From contig OZ316897.1 of NCBI GenBank assembly GCA_973895155.1, forward strand, positions 9,548,001 to 9,612,000: a stretch of 64,000 bases of DNA. The letters are read 5' to 3'. Shown here one piece after another: positions 34,501-44,760 of this stretch. How positions within the stretch are numbered: the stretch's first letter is position 1; every line of letters begins with the position of its first letter. The position numbers and the translations under genes were made by a program. The DNA comes from Marsupella aquatica. Taxonomy: Eukaryota; Marchantiophyta. The notes beneath the pieces are model-generated. The model ran no database searches and was not told where the DNA came from. It saw only the letters and a list, made by a program, of their open reading frames with translations.

Positions 34501-36049
34501 CAGTTTGGAAACAGAAAGCACTTATCAGCAGAGGGCATCCAGTGACCTAGGTTTTCTCCCCATCCCAGGAGAGTGCAGTTTGGAACCAGAAAGCACTTTT
34601 CAGATTGTGGCCGAGACCGCCGGCTCAGGAGATGAGGAAATTGCTGCTCGGGCCAAACGGCAGCACGTCGAAATTAACCGAGTAGTGGATCCGATAAGTG
34701 GAGTCCAGTGGCGAGGTGAGGTCGTGCAGGCAATAGAGCAATCAAAGTCGTCCGATTTAGGAGGGAGTGATATGGATTGGGATGCAACAATTCAGCAGCC
34801 AGGATCTCTTACATCGGAACCCATCTCTGGACCTGTTGCCGATCCACGTGAGGAAGGTCCTTCTGCATGTACTAGCAAGCCCCCGTCGGATGGGGAGGTA
34901 GTTTTGAACCAGCAAATATCCTTTCACAGTCCCGTTCCTTTCAAATCTGAAGGTTCGGGAAGTCCATCGCAAGGAGAAATTGACGAGATTCAGGAAGCAC
35001 ATGAGGCTACAGTTATGACATCAGAAGGCTCAGAGTGTCTCCAGCGAGTCTCCCAAGTTCACAGTGGGTTGCAAGAGGATGTCGCGGGGGCTGTACCATG
35101 CCTCCCAGACGTGATTGCGCAGACTCGGGCGTCTCAATCAGTAGACCAGATTATTTTGGAACAGGGCAACATCAATCAAGAGTCTTATGCAACTCATCCT
35201 GAAGAATCCAATTCTACCACAGATACGCCGGCTAGAACGGTGCAGGCTGATAATGGTTCAGTCACGCGGTCAAATGTCCTAGCTCACGAAGGTGTAGATC
35301 AGCCACAGCCTGGGAAATTGCAGAAAAGTAAGTCAACATCCAAACCTCTTTTCGCTCCCGGGTTCTTAAATAAAGCTCGACCTCCTGTCGAATCTAAACT
35401 CAAGTCAAGCTCCACCACATCAAGCAAAGCATCCGCCGTGGAGAGCGGACAAATAGATGCAGAAGGCCAGGTTGATGAAAATTCAGCTGCAAATGGCCAT
35501 AATTGTTCTTCAAACGAGGAAACCCATGCAAGAGACATAAGGGTTGTCTCTGAAGTTGATCAGGTTCGGCCTTCAGAAGGAGTATCTCTCGCAGTTGTCA
35601 ACAATGATGCACCAACAGCTCCAATTGGTGAAGTATCTGGCTGTGGGAACTGTATGAATTGCGAAGGATGTAACCCGGCTCACTTCGATAGTCAGATTGA
35701 GAACGGCCGCCAAACAGAGGGCGGTGCAGCACCTGATATGAAAAACAAAAGCCTTGCAAAGAATGGTTCAAAAACTGACCATGGATCGGCTTCTGGCAAG
35801 GCAACAAAGCAGAATGCGGGTGCCAATGCCAACGGATCGTCCCTCACTCCTGCCCGGGTTAATATTGCTGAACCATCAGCGGAACCAGTCAGTGAGGCAA
35901 TACCAGGTCCAGGTCGACCAGCAAATGTGAAGCAAAAGCAAGGTCGAAATGAGACCTGTAACTGTGGCTCTCAGCGGAAGTGGAAAAAGTGTTGTGGTAA
36001 GATGGGTGTGATAAAGCCTGAAGTAGGTAGACGGCGCCTGGTCGTCTAA
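28567..36049 (+). CDS. MYND-type ubiquitin carboxyl-terminal hydrolase (UBP15-19 group) with C-terminal SEC-C motif
   Basis: A deubiquitinating cysteine protease. The 11 exons are 28567-28844, 29785-30043, 30673-30761, 31218-31303, 31439-31610, 31852-31975, 32223-32380, 32571-32655, 32860-33072, 33335-33396 and 33631-36049, giving 1314 aa. Residues 8-26 are a hydrophobic N-terminal anchor. A MYND zinc finger follows (CAVC...CSRC...[20 protein letters not shown]). The USP fold has its Cys box [15 protein letters not shown] (catalytic C210), QEDAHEF, zinc-ribbon pairs KCMQC and KCDRC, and the His box [13 protein letters not shown] (H469) with YKIDDS supplying Asp. The catalytic part ends FYTRSYARP, matching plant UBP15-19. 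A long acidic, Ser-rich tail (about 520-1170) holds a 25-residue tandem duplication. Then come a CxxCxxCxxC cluster (1180-1189) and a SEC-C motif ([13 protein letters not shown], 1285-1297). The intron at 33073 begins GC. It is longer than the roughly 900-1100 residues I recall for Arabidopsis relatives. Confidence 0.93.
28971..29286. repeat. About 157-bp tandem duplication in UBP intron 1
   Basis: Copies 28971-29127 and 29128-29286 share TCCTAAGAT, GCCAAACTTCTGAATGGAAA, GGGCAGCAGTCT, GTGCATCCAGGGT and GATAGTTCCCCTTTCTCA at about 90% identity. Both lie entirely within intron 1 (28845-29784). The protein-like frame at 29196-29426 arises from this repeat. Confidence 0.9.
33073..33334 (+). other. 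Probable GC-AG intron (UBP intron 9)
   Basis: The frame runs through YKIDDSK to AGCAAG, then GCAGGG. The family-conserved continuation ([20 protein letters not shown]) resumes after GATTGCAG at 33334. No GT lies within reach of the required phase-0 boundary, and homologues have no insertion there. AAG/GCAGGG is therefore the best donor, making this a GC-AG intron with a weaker consensus than the usual AG/GCAAGT. Confidence 0.7.
34451..34600 (+). repeat. In-frame 75-bp tandem duplication within the UBP tail
   Basis: Two adjacent 75-bp units encode [20 protein letters not shown] followed by TESTY, and [20 protein letters not shown] followed by PESTF. The unit length is a multiple of three, so the protein gains one 25-residue repeat in its disordered tail. 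Confidence 0.92.
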
Positions 36050-37763
36050 TCAATTCCATTTCCGCTTCCACAGAGCAATTTTGTCTCGGCAAACTCCTCT
36101 CCATTGACCTGTAGTTCTTTCTACTTCTACAGAATATTTTTATCTGGGCAACCTCTCTACAGTTACACCCTTTCCCTTCGAACAGTTGAATGTAAACTCC
36201 GGCCAGTTAGTTGTTACCATTAGTCCAGGTAGGGTTAAGGCAACTAACATTATCAGGGAGAGGGAGGAACGAACTTGTAGTTCCAAATTTTTGTAGGCCC
36301 AGGATAAGGAACAGTGTCCATCATGCACTGCTGCGATTTGCAGCTTTAGGGGCGATAATTGGTAAATAACGATGACGAGCCCCTTTCTAATATGAATGGT
36401 GTAGACCATATTTGAATAAACCAAATGACAATTTTCTTAGTCAGATGACACGAACAATCAAGGGCTGTTGCAGGTACTGGCAAGGAATCAGCTTTGACAT
36501 TGCTTTTACTCGTGCGATTTTGTACCTTACATATGGTGATACTGTGAATTGCTTAAGAACCGTGTTATGTCTTAAAGTTGATAGACGAAATTTAAGGGCC
36601 ATGCTCTCCAGAAAGCCTTCAATTCGAGTTGTGCTAATAGAAATTTCTTCTCCGATAGACTTACGTCTGTATCAAAAATACTGAACTATCACAGAGGTGA
36701 TACCTCTGGATATACGCTGTGTCCCTCTACATGTTGTCCCCCACATCTTCATTGTCACCCAGAACGAATTGCAATATTGTCTCTGGAATAGTGCTGTGAT
36801 AGAAAGTTTTCTTCACAATTTACTGTTGCATGCACATCCGACCACTGCAGTTCCAAGGGTCCTGAGATGCCATTTAGGGCGTCACAATCTCGTTATCAAA
36901 ATCAGAGGTCCTCGTAAGACTATCTTGTCGGGCCCTCCCAAGTTGTGTATGCATATCTTGTGTGAGTGTTGAAGCAGAGTGCTCCTGCCATTAACCGTGA
37001 TGCACGAGAGCACCACAGATATGAAGTCTCAGCCCATAGTACTGAAGGCTATCCAGTTCTCATTGGCCTTCAGTTTTCCTGCTATTGGAAGAGTACGAAG
37101 AAGATTCAATTATCGATTCAGTAAAAGCAAGAGACTTTAAGTTTTCATTTTGGCCTTGCAAGCTCATGCTTACCGAAACAATCCACTGAAAATCAGGCTC
37201 AATTCACAATTAAGTACATCTTCCTGTTCAATCACATCATGAGTTTCCACGGTGGTCCTCTACCAGGACTAAGGGAGACACGTCCAGAGCCTAGAGAAGG
37301 AACAAATGCACTTCTCAGGCACCGGAGAACTCGGTCACATATTGACAGACAAGTCCTTAAAAGAACGGTAAACCTTTATTTCGACGGAGCTCATGAACTC
37401 CGCAACAGTTCTTCCCAATCATAAATAGAAGTCGGACAAGACTCAGCCGTGCAATCTAAACTGCAGCACAATGAATGAACCACTGCGGATAACAGGTTAG
37501 TAGAACCAGGCTGCTGGACTCTAGAAAATGAAACAGAAAATTCTCAGGTAAGGTATTCCCAATGTGCTCACTGCCTTCGCACGGCAATTGAAGGGTTCCG
37601 CCTTCAGATCCCTTTTGCGCATGTCAATGGGAGTAGACTTAGTGCCTAAATTATATATTCTCAGAGTCTAGAGGGAATCAAGTCTGCTGCGTTAGAAGTT
37701 GAAACACTAGTTAATCCAGGACTCATATTCGCGGCGGAGCATATTGACCCCTCAGAAGCTATG
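36050..37763. other. Convergent intergenic region between UBP and arginase genes
   Basis: This stretch should carry both 3' UTRs. No other coding sequence, repeat array or RNA gene was recognised. Confidence 0.45.
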
Positions 37764-40600
37764 CTATTGTGACATTTTGGCGGTGAGCTCTCTCACGAGT
37801 TTTGCTGCCACCATAGCTGTCATTCCATCAACGGTGTCCCTTTGGGGATTGAATTCCACCACATCACCTCCGACAATATTTCCTTGTAGGTTTTGCAAAA
37901 TGTTCATCACATCACGGAACGAGAGACCCCCAGGTTCAATATGGGACACCCCTGGGGCAAAGGCTGGGTCAAGACAGTCGACGTCGATTGAGACGTAAAC
38001 ACCCTTCACCCCTTCACCTAAGCTCTGCATGCACATGGGAAAGTTTGCACCAGATCTTAGACTAATTCAAGCTGAACTGGAATTCTTGTATGTAAATCAG
38101 TTCAGCACACACCATTCATTTGGTGGATAATATTACAATTAAGCTGTCTAGCTTCTAAGCACAAGCAGAGCGGGATTTCACAAAAGTCGAAAGAGGTACC
38201 AAGTTTTCTAAAAATTCTTTGTCTTGGCTAAATGTTCGCATTTCAAATTGTTCCACTCCAAACTTTTTCCCCTGCTCCCTCCCTTCCTTGTTGATTGAAC
38301 GTATTCCAACCTGCGTTTGGAATGAAGCGTGAAAATTGTGCCAAACGAACTGCATTGCATGATATTATGTTATCCAAAGATAAGCTCATCTTGAATCCAA
38401 GCTAGTAATCAATCCGCACCCTAGGGAAGCCTCGTAACTTCACCTTTTGCCTCGCCTACATACACTTTTACAGCCAGCTTCTCCTAAATATATCCTCTGT
38501 GATGAGGACAACTTTCTGTTTTATGACCTCGCTGTCATTAAAATTACGCAGGCCAGTACAGGCCTTCCGAAAGTGTACTGAGCGACGAAAGTAGTCAAAA
38601 GCCTAACCCCAACAAGCTGCAGTAAACTAGAGTGAGAGCAGTACCTGAAGAAGGCGCCGAGCATATCCCCCCTCCATGATTCGAGCAAATGAAGAAGCAT
38701 GAGAGTAGTAGTTCCCCTCAAATTGATGGTAAATGTCGGGATGTGCATCCAAGTGAAGAATATCAACTTGACCACCCAGATACTCGGAAACAGCCCTCAC
38801 AACAGGGAATGAAATTGAGTGGTCTCCACCTAGAACAAGAGGACGTAGAGGAGCCTGAAAACATCCAACAGGCATCAACCCGTGTCATGTCACTTACATC
38901 CTACGAGACAAATTGATTTCATTTAATTTTTCGAGCTGTCTATTTGAAATCTTACAACGAAAAACAACCTCACCAACCTCATCCATGACGAGTTTCACAG
39001 CATCCGTTATAGTCTGCATCAAGCGTTGGTCATCTACTCCACAGGCGCGCATCTCTTGAATCGGGACATCTCCCACGTCCGTCATAACGCAAACATCTTG
39101 CAGGTCCTTCCCTACACTATCCAGCTCAGGTAACATTGTCAATCCACTGTCCTTTCCAAGATCAAACAGTTGACCATGCAGTCCACTGCTAAAACTTAAG
39201 TCATAATTTCCATTCTTACTTTATCTAGGTCTAGATCCTTTTTCTAGACCTGTCAACCCACACAACCCCATCAACATGTTGACTCAATGAATGTGTGGTC
39301 TAATATATCTGCTATGACATTCACGACCGTCATGAATTATAAGGTCCGTATTGAAGGCGAATTGAAACCTACCGGCTTCAGTTGCAGAATTAGTACTGCC
39401 GCACCAGATCGCTTCCCTAATGCGCGGGGGAGAAAACGCCGGACCCTGAAGGAAAGAAGAATTGTGGCCCATGGGAACTCCGAGCAAGCAGGCAGTTGCT
39501 GTGGCCCCTCCATGCGCTCGCACTTCTTCTGCCTGCCAAGTTTGGCGCACAGTCAGTACTTTAATGCCATTTACAGAACCCTGTCTCTTTTGCTGAGGCA
39601 ATCGACAACAGTCACCTTACCATCGGGCCATTTTCAAAAGGGAAGGCGGCGTCAGAAGTGCACACTGTCAGACTGCAACTTCGACATATAAATGTCACGG
39701 AAGCAGGAAATAATAAAATAATAACAGATGAATTATCATGTGATCACGGCATATTGGACCTGACAAGCCAGGAGAATGTTTGATGCTTCAGTTCATCCAT
39801 TGATTACTGACAAGGGAATCACAACAGCTGTACTAAGTCCAGTAAGACATCATCAAATTCCTAGGAGAACTCAAAATTCAAGAGAATGTTTGGCTGGTTC
39901 AATTTATCAAATTTTGCACACCGAATGACATTAGCTGGGCTAAGAACCCAAGTCCAGAGGTACAATTCACACATTTTTCGAAATTTGAACTTTCAAGAGG
40001 ACTTCAGTCCATGGACGGACAGGACCATATGAGAAACAGGTTATAATGAGCGACAGTAGACGACCAAAAGCAGATAAAATGCTACAGCGAACCAAGCGCA
40101 GGAAACTCTGCTTACAAGCTAGCGAAAAGTGAAAGTTTGAATTGAAGTTCGCCCGGAACCAAAAGGGCCATGAACCAGTAGTACAGAGGCTAAATTAGAA
40201 GTCAAAATAGAGTCCTTGTCCACAGCAGGTGGGTGCCCAAATCAAGAGACTTTCTGGCAAGTAAGCGGATTGTGTGGTCTCAACATGGACAGGAATAGAG
40301 CGTCCGAAGATGGAGCGCTTTCTTAAAAGTTGTCTATCGCCCAAAGGAAAGCGTACCAAAACCATTCAGGAGTTTAACACGATGTGGAAGGGAATGGACA
40401 GGAGGAATTGTTGACGGCGTGGTGCAGGGACTAACTTTGAGACGAGCTCGCTCCCGAATGAGAGTGAGGGAAGCGTCCACCACGCGGTTCTGCCCCTGCT
40501 TAAGCGATTCGTCCGTCATCGCCCTCGCCAGGCTCAGACTGCGGCTTCCACGCTTCTGCAGCGCTTCTCTAATCGCTCGTCTCGCCATTACCCCTGCCAT
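37764..40600 (-). CDS. ARGAH: Arginase (plant agmatinase-like ureohydrolase), probably mitochondrial
   Basis: Arginase hydrolyses arginine to ornithine and urea. The six exons on the minus strand are 40600-40436, 39532-39373, 39111-38978, 38854-38645, 38310-38200 and 38024-37764, giving 346 aa, close to the 340-odd residues of plant arginases. All introns are GT-AG with frame kept. The N-terminus (MAGVMARRAIREALQKRGSR) is Arg-rich and lacks acidic residues until about 30, apart from one Glu, as in mitochondrial presequences. Binuclear manganese ligands are present: H165 in LGGDHSIS, D189/H191/D193 in LHLDAHPD, and D274/D276 in SIDVDCLDP. Other signatures are GVPMGHNSSFLQGPAFSPPR, IWCGSTNSATEAGKDL, and EFNPQRDTVDGMTAMVAAKL. 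The ATG at 40600 was chosen because upstream in-frame codons include no ATG. An inner ATG five codons later is an alternative. Plant arginases are sequence relatives of agmatinases, so some agmatinase activity cannot be excluded. Confidence 0.95.
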
Positions 40601-40619
40601 CACTCCTCTCACACGTTAA

Positions 40620-41136
40620 CACAAACACACGCACACAAAGATCCCCCTCCCCTGTTCACAACTACACTAGACGATTCAGGACACAATTCGCTTCCCCTTA
40701 CGCTTCCAGCTCTCGCTTTCTCTCTGATGCACTTAATCACTTCCTCCAGCTGAATGGCTGCTGCTGCTGCTGTGGAGTTCCTCGAGGATCAACTCTTCCG
40801 CGCAAATCCGTTTTGCGGTGATGATGACAAGACCGCAACCAAACGAAACGCTCCACCAATTCACCCCAAATTATTAGTTAATCCAGATTCAATCACTCGT
40901 TCACTGCTGACTTTAATAATCTTTACTTCACGCACGCACTCATGACTGATGATGGCATCCCCTGAACCCCCGTCGAGGGTCAGATTTTAGTGTTCTTTGC
41001 GGCTGGTTTTGTCCCAATCGGTTGTGACAAGAAGAAAAACGGACAGAACGGAACCCAACACAATCTGTACACCACACTGACGAGGAACAAAAAGCGAAAA
41101 TCGGGAGACAGGATCCCAGAGGCAGAGAACCCAATA
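40620..41136. other. Arginase upstream region with an inverted dispersed repeat
   Basis: About 40620-40930 should hold the arginase promoter and leader (minus strand). The segment 41060-41140, read on the minus strand, contains ATTGGGTTCTCTGCCTCTGG followed by GATCCTGTCTC. This is the relative of the LINE-like segment at 15400-15435. Confidence 0.4.
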
Positions 41137-41330
41137 CAGAAATGAAGAGAAATGAAGAGAAGAGAAGCGCAAAGAAGAGTAGAACAGGAAAGAGACGAGA
41201 AGGGAAGGGAAGAGAAGGGAAGGGAAGAGAAGATACGAGAAAAGGAGCAGAACAGAAACGAGAGAAGAGCAGCACAGAAACACAGAAGAGAAGAGAAGAG
41301 AAGAGAAGAGGACAAGAGGGTGGGTGGATG
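41137..41330 (+). repeat. Polypurine tract (GAAGA/GGAA)n
   Basis: Nearly 200 nt of the plus strand are almost entirely A and G, with short GAAGAGAAGA and AGGGAAGAGA iterations (about 41200-41230, 41285-41310). Long frames on both strands here are low-complexity and non-coding. Confidence 0.85.
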
Positions 41331-41756
41331 GGTGGGTGGGAAGAATTTGGAAAGAATGTTCGACGAGCAAGTGCCCTTTTCTCTCGTCGAGAGACAACAG
41401 GATGAGAATTGACAAGGAGGTGATGCGAGAGAGGACCCAGTAGACGGTAGCAGGCAGAAACAAGACGCCCACGAAGAGCAGCAAGGGGCATATATGGTCG
41501 TCATGGCGACAATGGGAGAGCGTCATCTTCAGTTCCAAATCAGGCAAATCTTCCAGAAATAGCGCAAGAGGGGCACAACACGAAGAAATGATGGTTGGAA
41601 AGCAATTGCCTTGGGTCAGTTGGTCATAGGCCCAACTCGAATCTAAGGGGTCCTTGGTGAAGCGGCCCTCTACTTCACACGAGGATTCAGTAGGGCTTCT
41701 CAAATCCCTCCTTGGGGCTTCTCAAATCCCTCCTTTCTGCCTCTGGTTGGGGTCAG

Positions 41757-41940
41757 TGACAAATTCCCAGAAAAACAATGATGGATACTAAATTGAGTGT
41801 CCACACACCCCTGACCCGTGACCTATTTTGTAGTTTTGGGCATCAACAAATTCCCAGGAAAAAATGACGAACATGAAAATGAGTGTCCACACACTCCGCA
41901 CCCGTGACCAAAATTGGTAGTTTTGGGCTTAGTTTGTTTC
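41757..41940. repeat. About 90-bp tandem duplication
   Basis: ACAAATTCCCAGAAAAACAA ... GAGTGTCCACACACCCCTGA then CCCGTGACC...GTAGTTTTGGGC at 41758-41842 is repeated at about 41848-41930 with around 85% identity. Just before it, CTTCTCAAATCCCTCCTT is also doubled (41696, 41717). Confidence 0.8.
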
Positions 41941-42049
41941 TGCAAACTTCAAGGTTTGAGACTCCCTATTGAAAATATTGTGGAGATACCAGCGGGGCTT
42001 ACGCCAAAAAAGTGCAGAACCAAGCGCAAGGGCAGTGCTTTCCCTAAGT

Positions 42050-42290
42050 CACCCAGAGTGACTAGTCCCACTAATTGTAATTAATCCCACTAATTGAGGT
42101 GTTAGCTTTGAATATTGCACACTGAGAATTGTGGCATAAACTAAGATACAAAGCAAATAGTGTGACTAACATACTTAATTAGTGTGATTCAGATTAGAAA
42201 AAATGTGCACGCAATTTAGTGTGAGTCACTCCAATTTTGGTGTCACACTAATTATATAGTCACACTATTTAAGGTGGACAGTGTAGCTGA
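42050..42290. repeat. Motif cluster AATTAGTGTGA / CACACTAATT in both orientations
   Basis: Short direct and inverted copies of (A)ATTAGTGTGA and TCACACTAATT occur repeatedly (42061-42090, 42163-42190, 42215-42265). A similar AT-rich cluster (AATTAGTGTTAC, GTGTTACTAACACT) lies at 55075-55325. This is consistent with remnants of a MITE-like family with subterminal repeats, but ends were not resolved. Confidence 0.4.
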
Positions 42291-42299
42291 AACCTACCC

Positions 42300-43790
42300 T
42301 ATATGTGCTAGGCATTCACACATCTGCCTGAAGCATTATGCCAAATAACAACAGTGCAAAGTTCAAACTAAAATTCTAGGAAGGTGTCTCAGTACAGATT
42401 TACCCATCCCCTGAAGAAGGAAATGGGCAGGAACTCCCCACCCAAACTTTCAAACTAGTCAAAGGTTTTTTGTCACATTAACAGATCTAGGGCGTGTGCC
42501 TGCTAGCTAGGAGACAAATCATTATGGTTGAGTTGCATCATGCAGATTGCATTGGGGAATTGGGACAGGTAGGGTAGGCTGGAGAGCCAAAGGGCTCGAG
42601 AGCCTTAACACGGTGTATATTTAACACATCCCTCATGCAGTAAACAATCAGAGTCAAGATGCATAGTATTACCTCCTGGCCAGGCTGGCCTGCAGGCCCC
42701 AGAAGTTTTGCACAAGTACATCATGAAAATTTGAGAAAAGGTTAGATGGACCGTATAAATATAACTAAGAGGCAAGACTTATGGTTCCGGGAACCACACT
42801 GGTTAGTCTCAGTTAGAGTAGCACTGCCCACCTCCGAAACCCCCAGTTGTGGTTACTCCCCTCAGTTGGTTGCAAGGTCTATGTGTCGTGCATTTTGTTT
42901 TTGAGAAATAAATTCATAAGTGGGATGCCAGCTACTCAATGTTCTTCACTATTTTTCTCTTCATAATTTTCAGTGTTTTGCAAAGAAGAATTCAAAGTCC
43001 AAATTTGGATAGAGGCATTCTGACACTTCTCCTCTATTTTTACTAAAAACAGTATAAGTAAAACATCTCTTAGGCCTTTAAGTGTGTTTTAGCACCCCCT
43101 TACAAGGTCATTTATCAACCACACTAACATCCAATACCTCCAAAAGGAGTCATTGTCTGAAAACAAATCAACTTTTGGAGGGAATCGATGACATCCTTCA
43201 GATTTACTCTGTCAATTTTGGGGGCTGCGGGATTTCCTGGAAATGGGATAGATTATAAACCTACACAAATGTGTATAACTAATAATTATGTGTCCAAGGA
43301 ATGCAAATGTAATGAACAGAATTCACATGAATGTACATAAGTGCGAGCTATACAGGGTACAACCTACACCCAATTAGTAGTGAGCATGACCACTACTACC
43401 CACTAGGAAGACGAAGGATTATCAATGAATCTTTTTGTATTTTGTTGATACTTTTGTCTTGTCCAGTTTTGCAAAGGTTGTACCTTTTCCCTTTTACTAA
43501 TGTGTTTAGGAGGTGGTGAGCCACCCTTTGAAAGTTTGTTTTTATTCTAATCTAGGATGTAATATTTATTTTCAGGGTGGTTGTTGTTGGGCCTTTTTTC
43601 CTTTGGGGGAAGGGACTGAGGGGCAACTTCTTTTAAAGTGCAAGTATTTTTGGGTTGATGTTGCATGAATGGAGGGAAGGGCGAGGATTAAGGAGGACCA
43701 ATCCTCCTTGATCCTAGGCCCTCCCCTCCCTAGTGGTCCTCCCTCCCACTCAAGGACTCCCCCTCCTCCCTCCCTTTCAAGTGTACAATT
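42300..43790. other. Gene-free stretch
   Basis: No recognisable coding sequence. A C/T-rich block at 43690-43780 (CCCTCCCCTCC, CCCCCTCCTCCCTCCC) produces a spurious minus-strand frame. Confidence 0.45.
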
Positions 43791-43797
43791 ATAGTTC

Positions 43798-44760
43798 TCT
43801 ATGAAATGAGTAAAGAGTTCATCATGACTATTCTTCTCACTTTTCACTTTTCAATGTTGAATGTATTGTTCTTTCACTTTGTAAGTTGTAACTTTTCTCC
43901 ATAAATTGATATATACTAAACTACATATTGTATGCATTGACATCTTTTGCACAGTCAAACTTTAAATGCAACAATTGCTTTTGTAGAATGACCTACTTTA
44001 TGTAGCAACATCTCTTACGCAACTACCTCTTTTATGCAAAAACCTTGTTACATAATGATGTCCTTTCTTCCACACGGGTTCCCACAACATCTTTTGCACA
44101 ATGAGATCATTTCCATGACACCGTCTTTTGCACAAAACAGTATTTTGGCAATGACATCTCTTACACAACAACATCATTTTCTTTACTAAGTCTCTTCCAT
44201 AGTGATATCTTTTGCACAACCGCATCCTTCTTCTATGAAATGAGTGGAGAGTTCATCATGAGTATTCTTTTCATTTTCAGTGTAGAATATGTTTTTCTTT
44301 CACTTTGTAAGTTGTAACATTTTCTCCATAAATTGATGTTGAGTAAACCACATATTTTATGCATTGGACCTTTTATGCAATCAAACTCTAAATGCAACAA
44401 CTTCTTTTGTGGAAAGACCTCTTTTATGTAACGTCTCTTATGCAAGTACCTCTTTTATGCAACAACCTTTATTACAGAATGATGTCCTTTCCTTCCACAA
44501 CATGTTTTGCACAACAAGACCATTTCCATGACAACATCTTTTGCACGACAATGTCATTTCTGCAATGACATCTTGTGCACAACAACATCATTTCTGCAAT
44601 GACATCTCTTGTCCCATGATATCTTTTGCACAACATCATTTCTGCAACAATGTCTTGTGAGCATCGACATCTTGCAGAACAGTGTCTCTTGGCAACAATA
44701 AAATCTTTTATGCAAAGACATCATCTGTGCAAGGCACAACTGAACTAGTGAGCAATAAAG
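43798..44760. repeat. Nested repeat: 434-bp higher-order duplication over a short-unit array
   Basis: TCTATGAAATGAGTAAAGAG at 43798 and TCTATGAAATGAGTGGAGAG at 44232 start two long, similar copies (shared CACTTTGTAAGTTGTAAC, CTCCATAAATTGAT, TAAATGCAACAA, CCTCTTTTATGCAA and GATGTCCTTTC). Inside each copy, short units of about 18-35 nt such as ACATCTTTTGCACAACA and CATCATTTCTGCAATG are iterated up to about 44740. Confidence 0.8.

Noticed and set aside
40940-41703. Frames of up to 238 codons over the purine tract
   Set aside because: Low-complexity translation (Leu/Phe/Ser on one strand, Lys/Arg/Glu on the other), overlapping in several frames.
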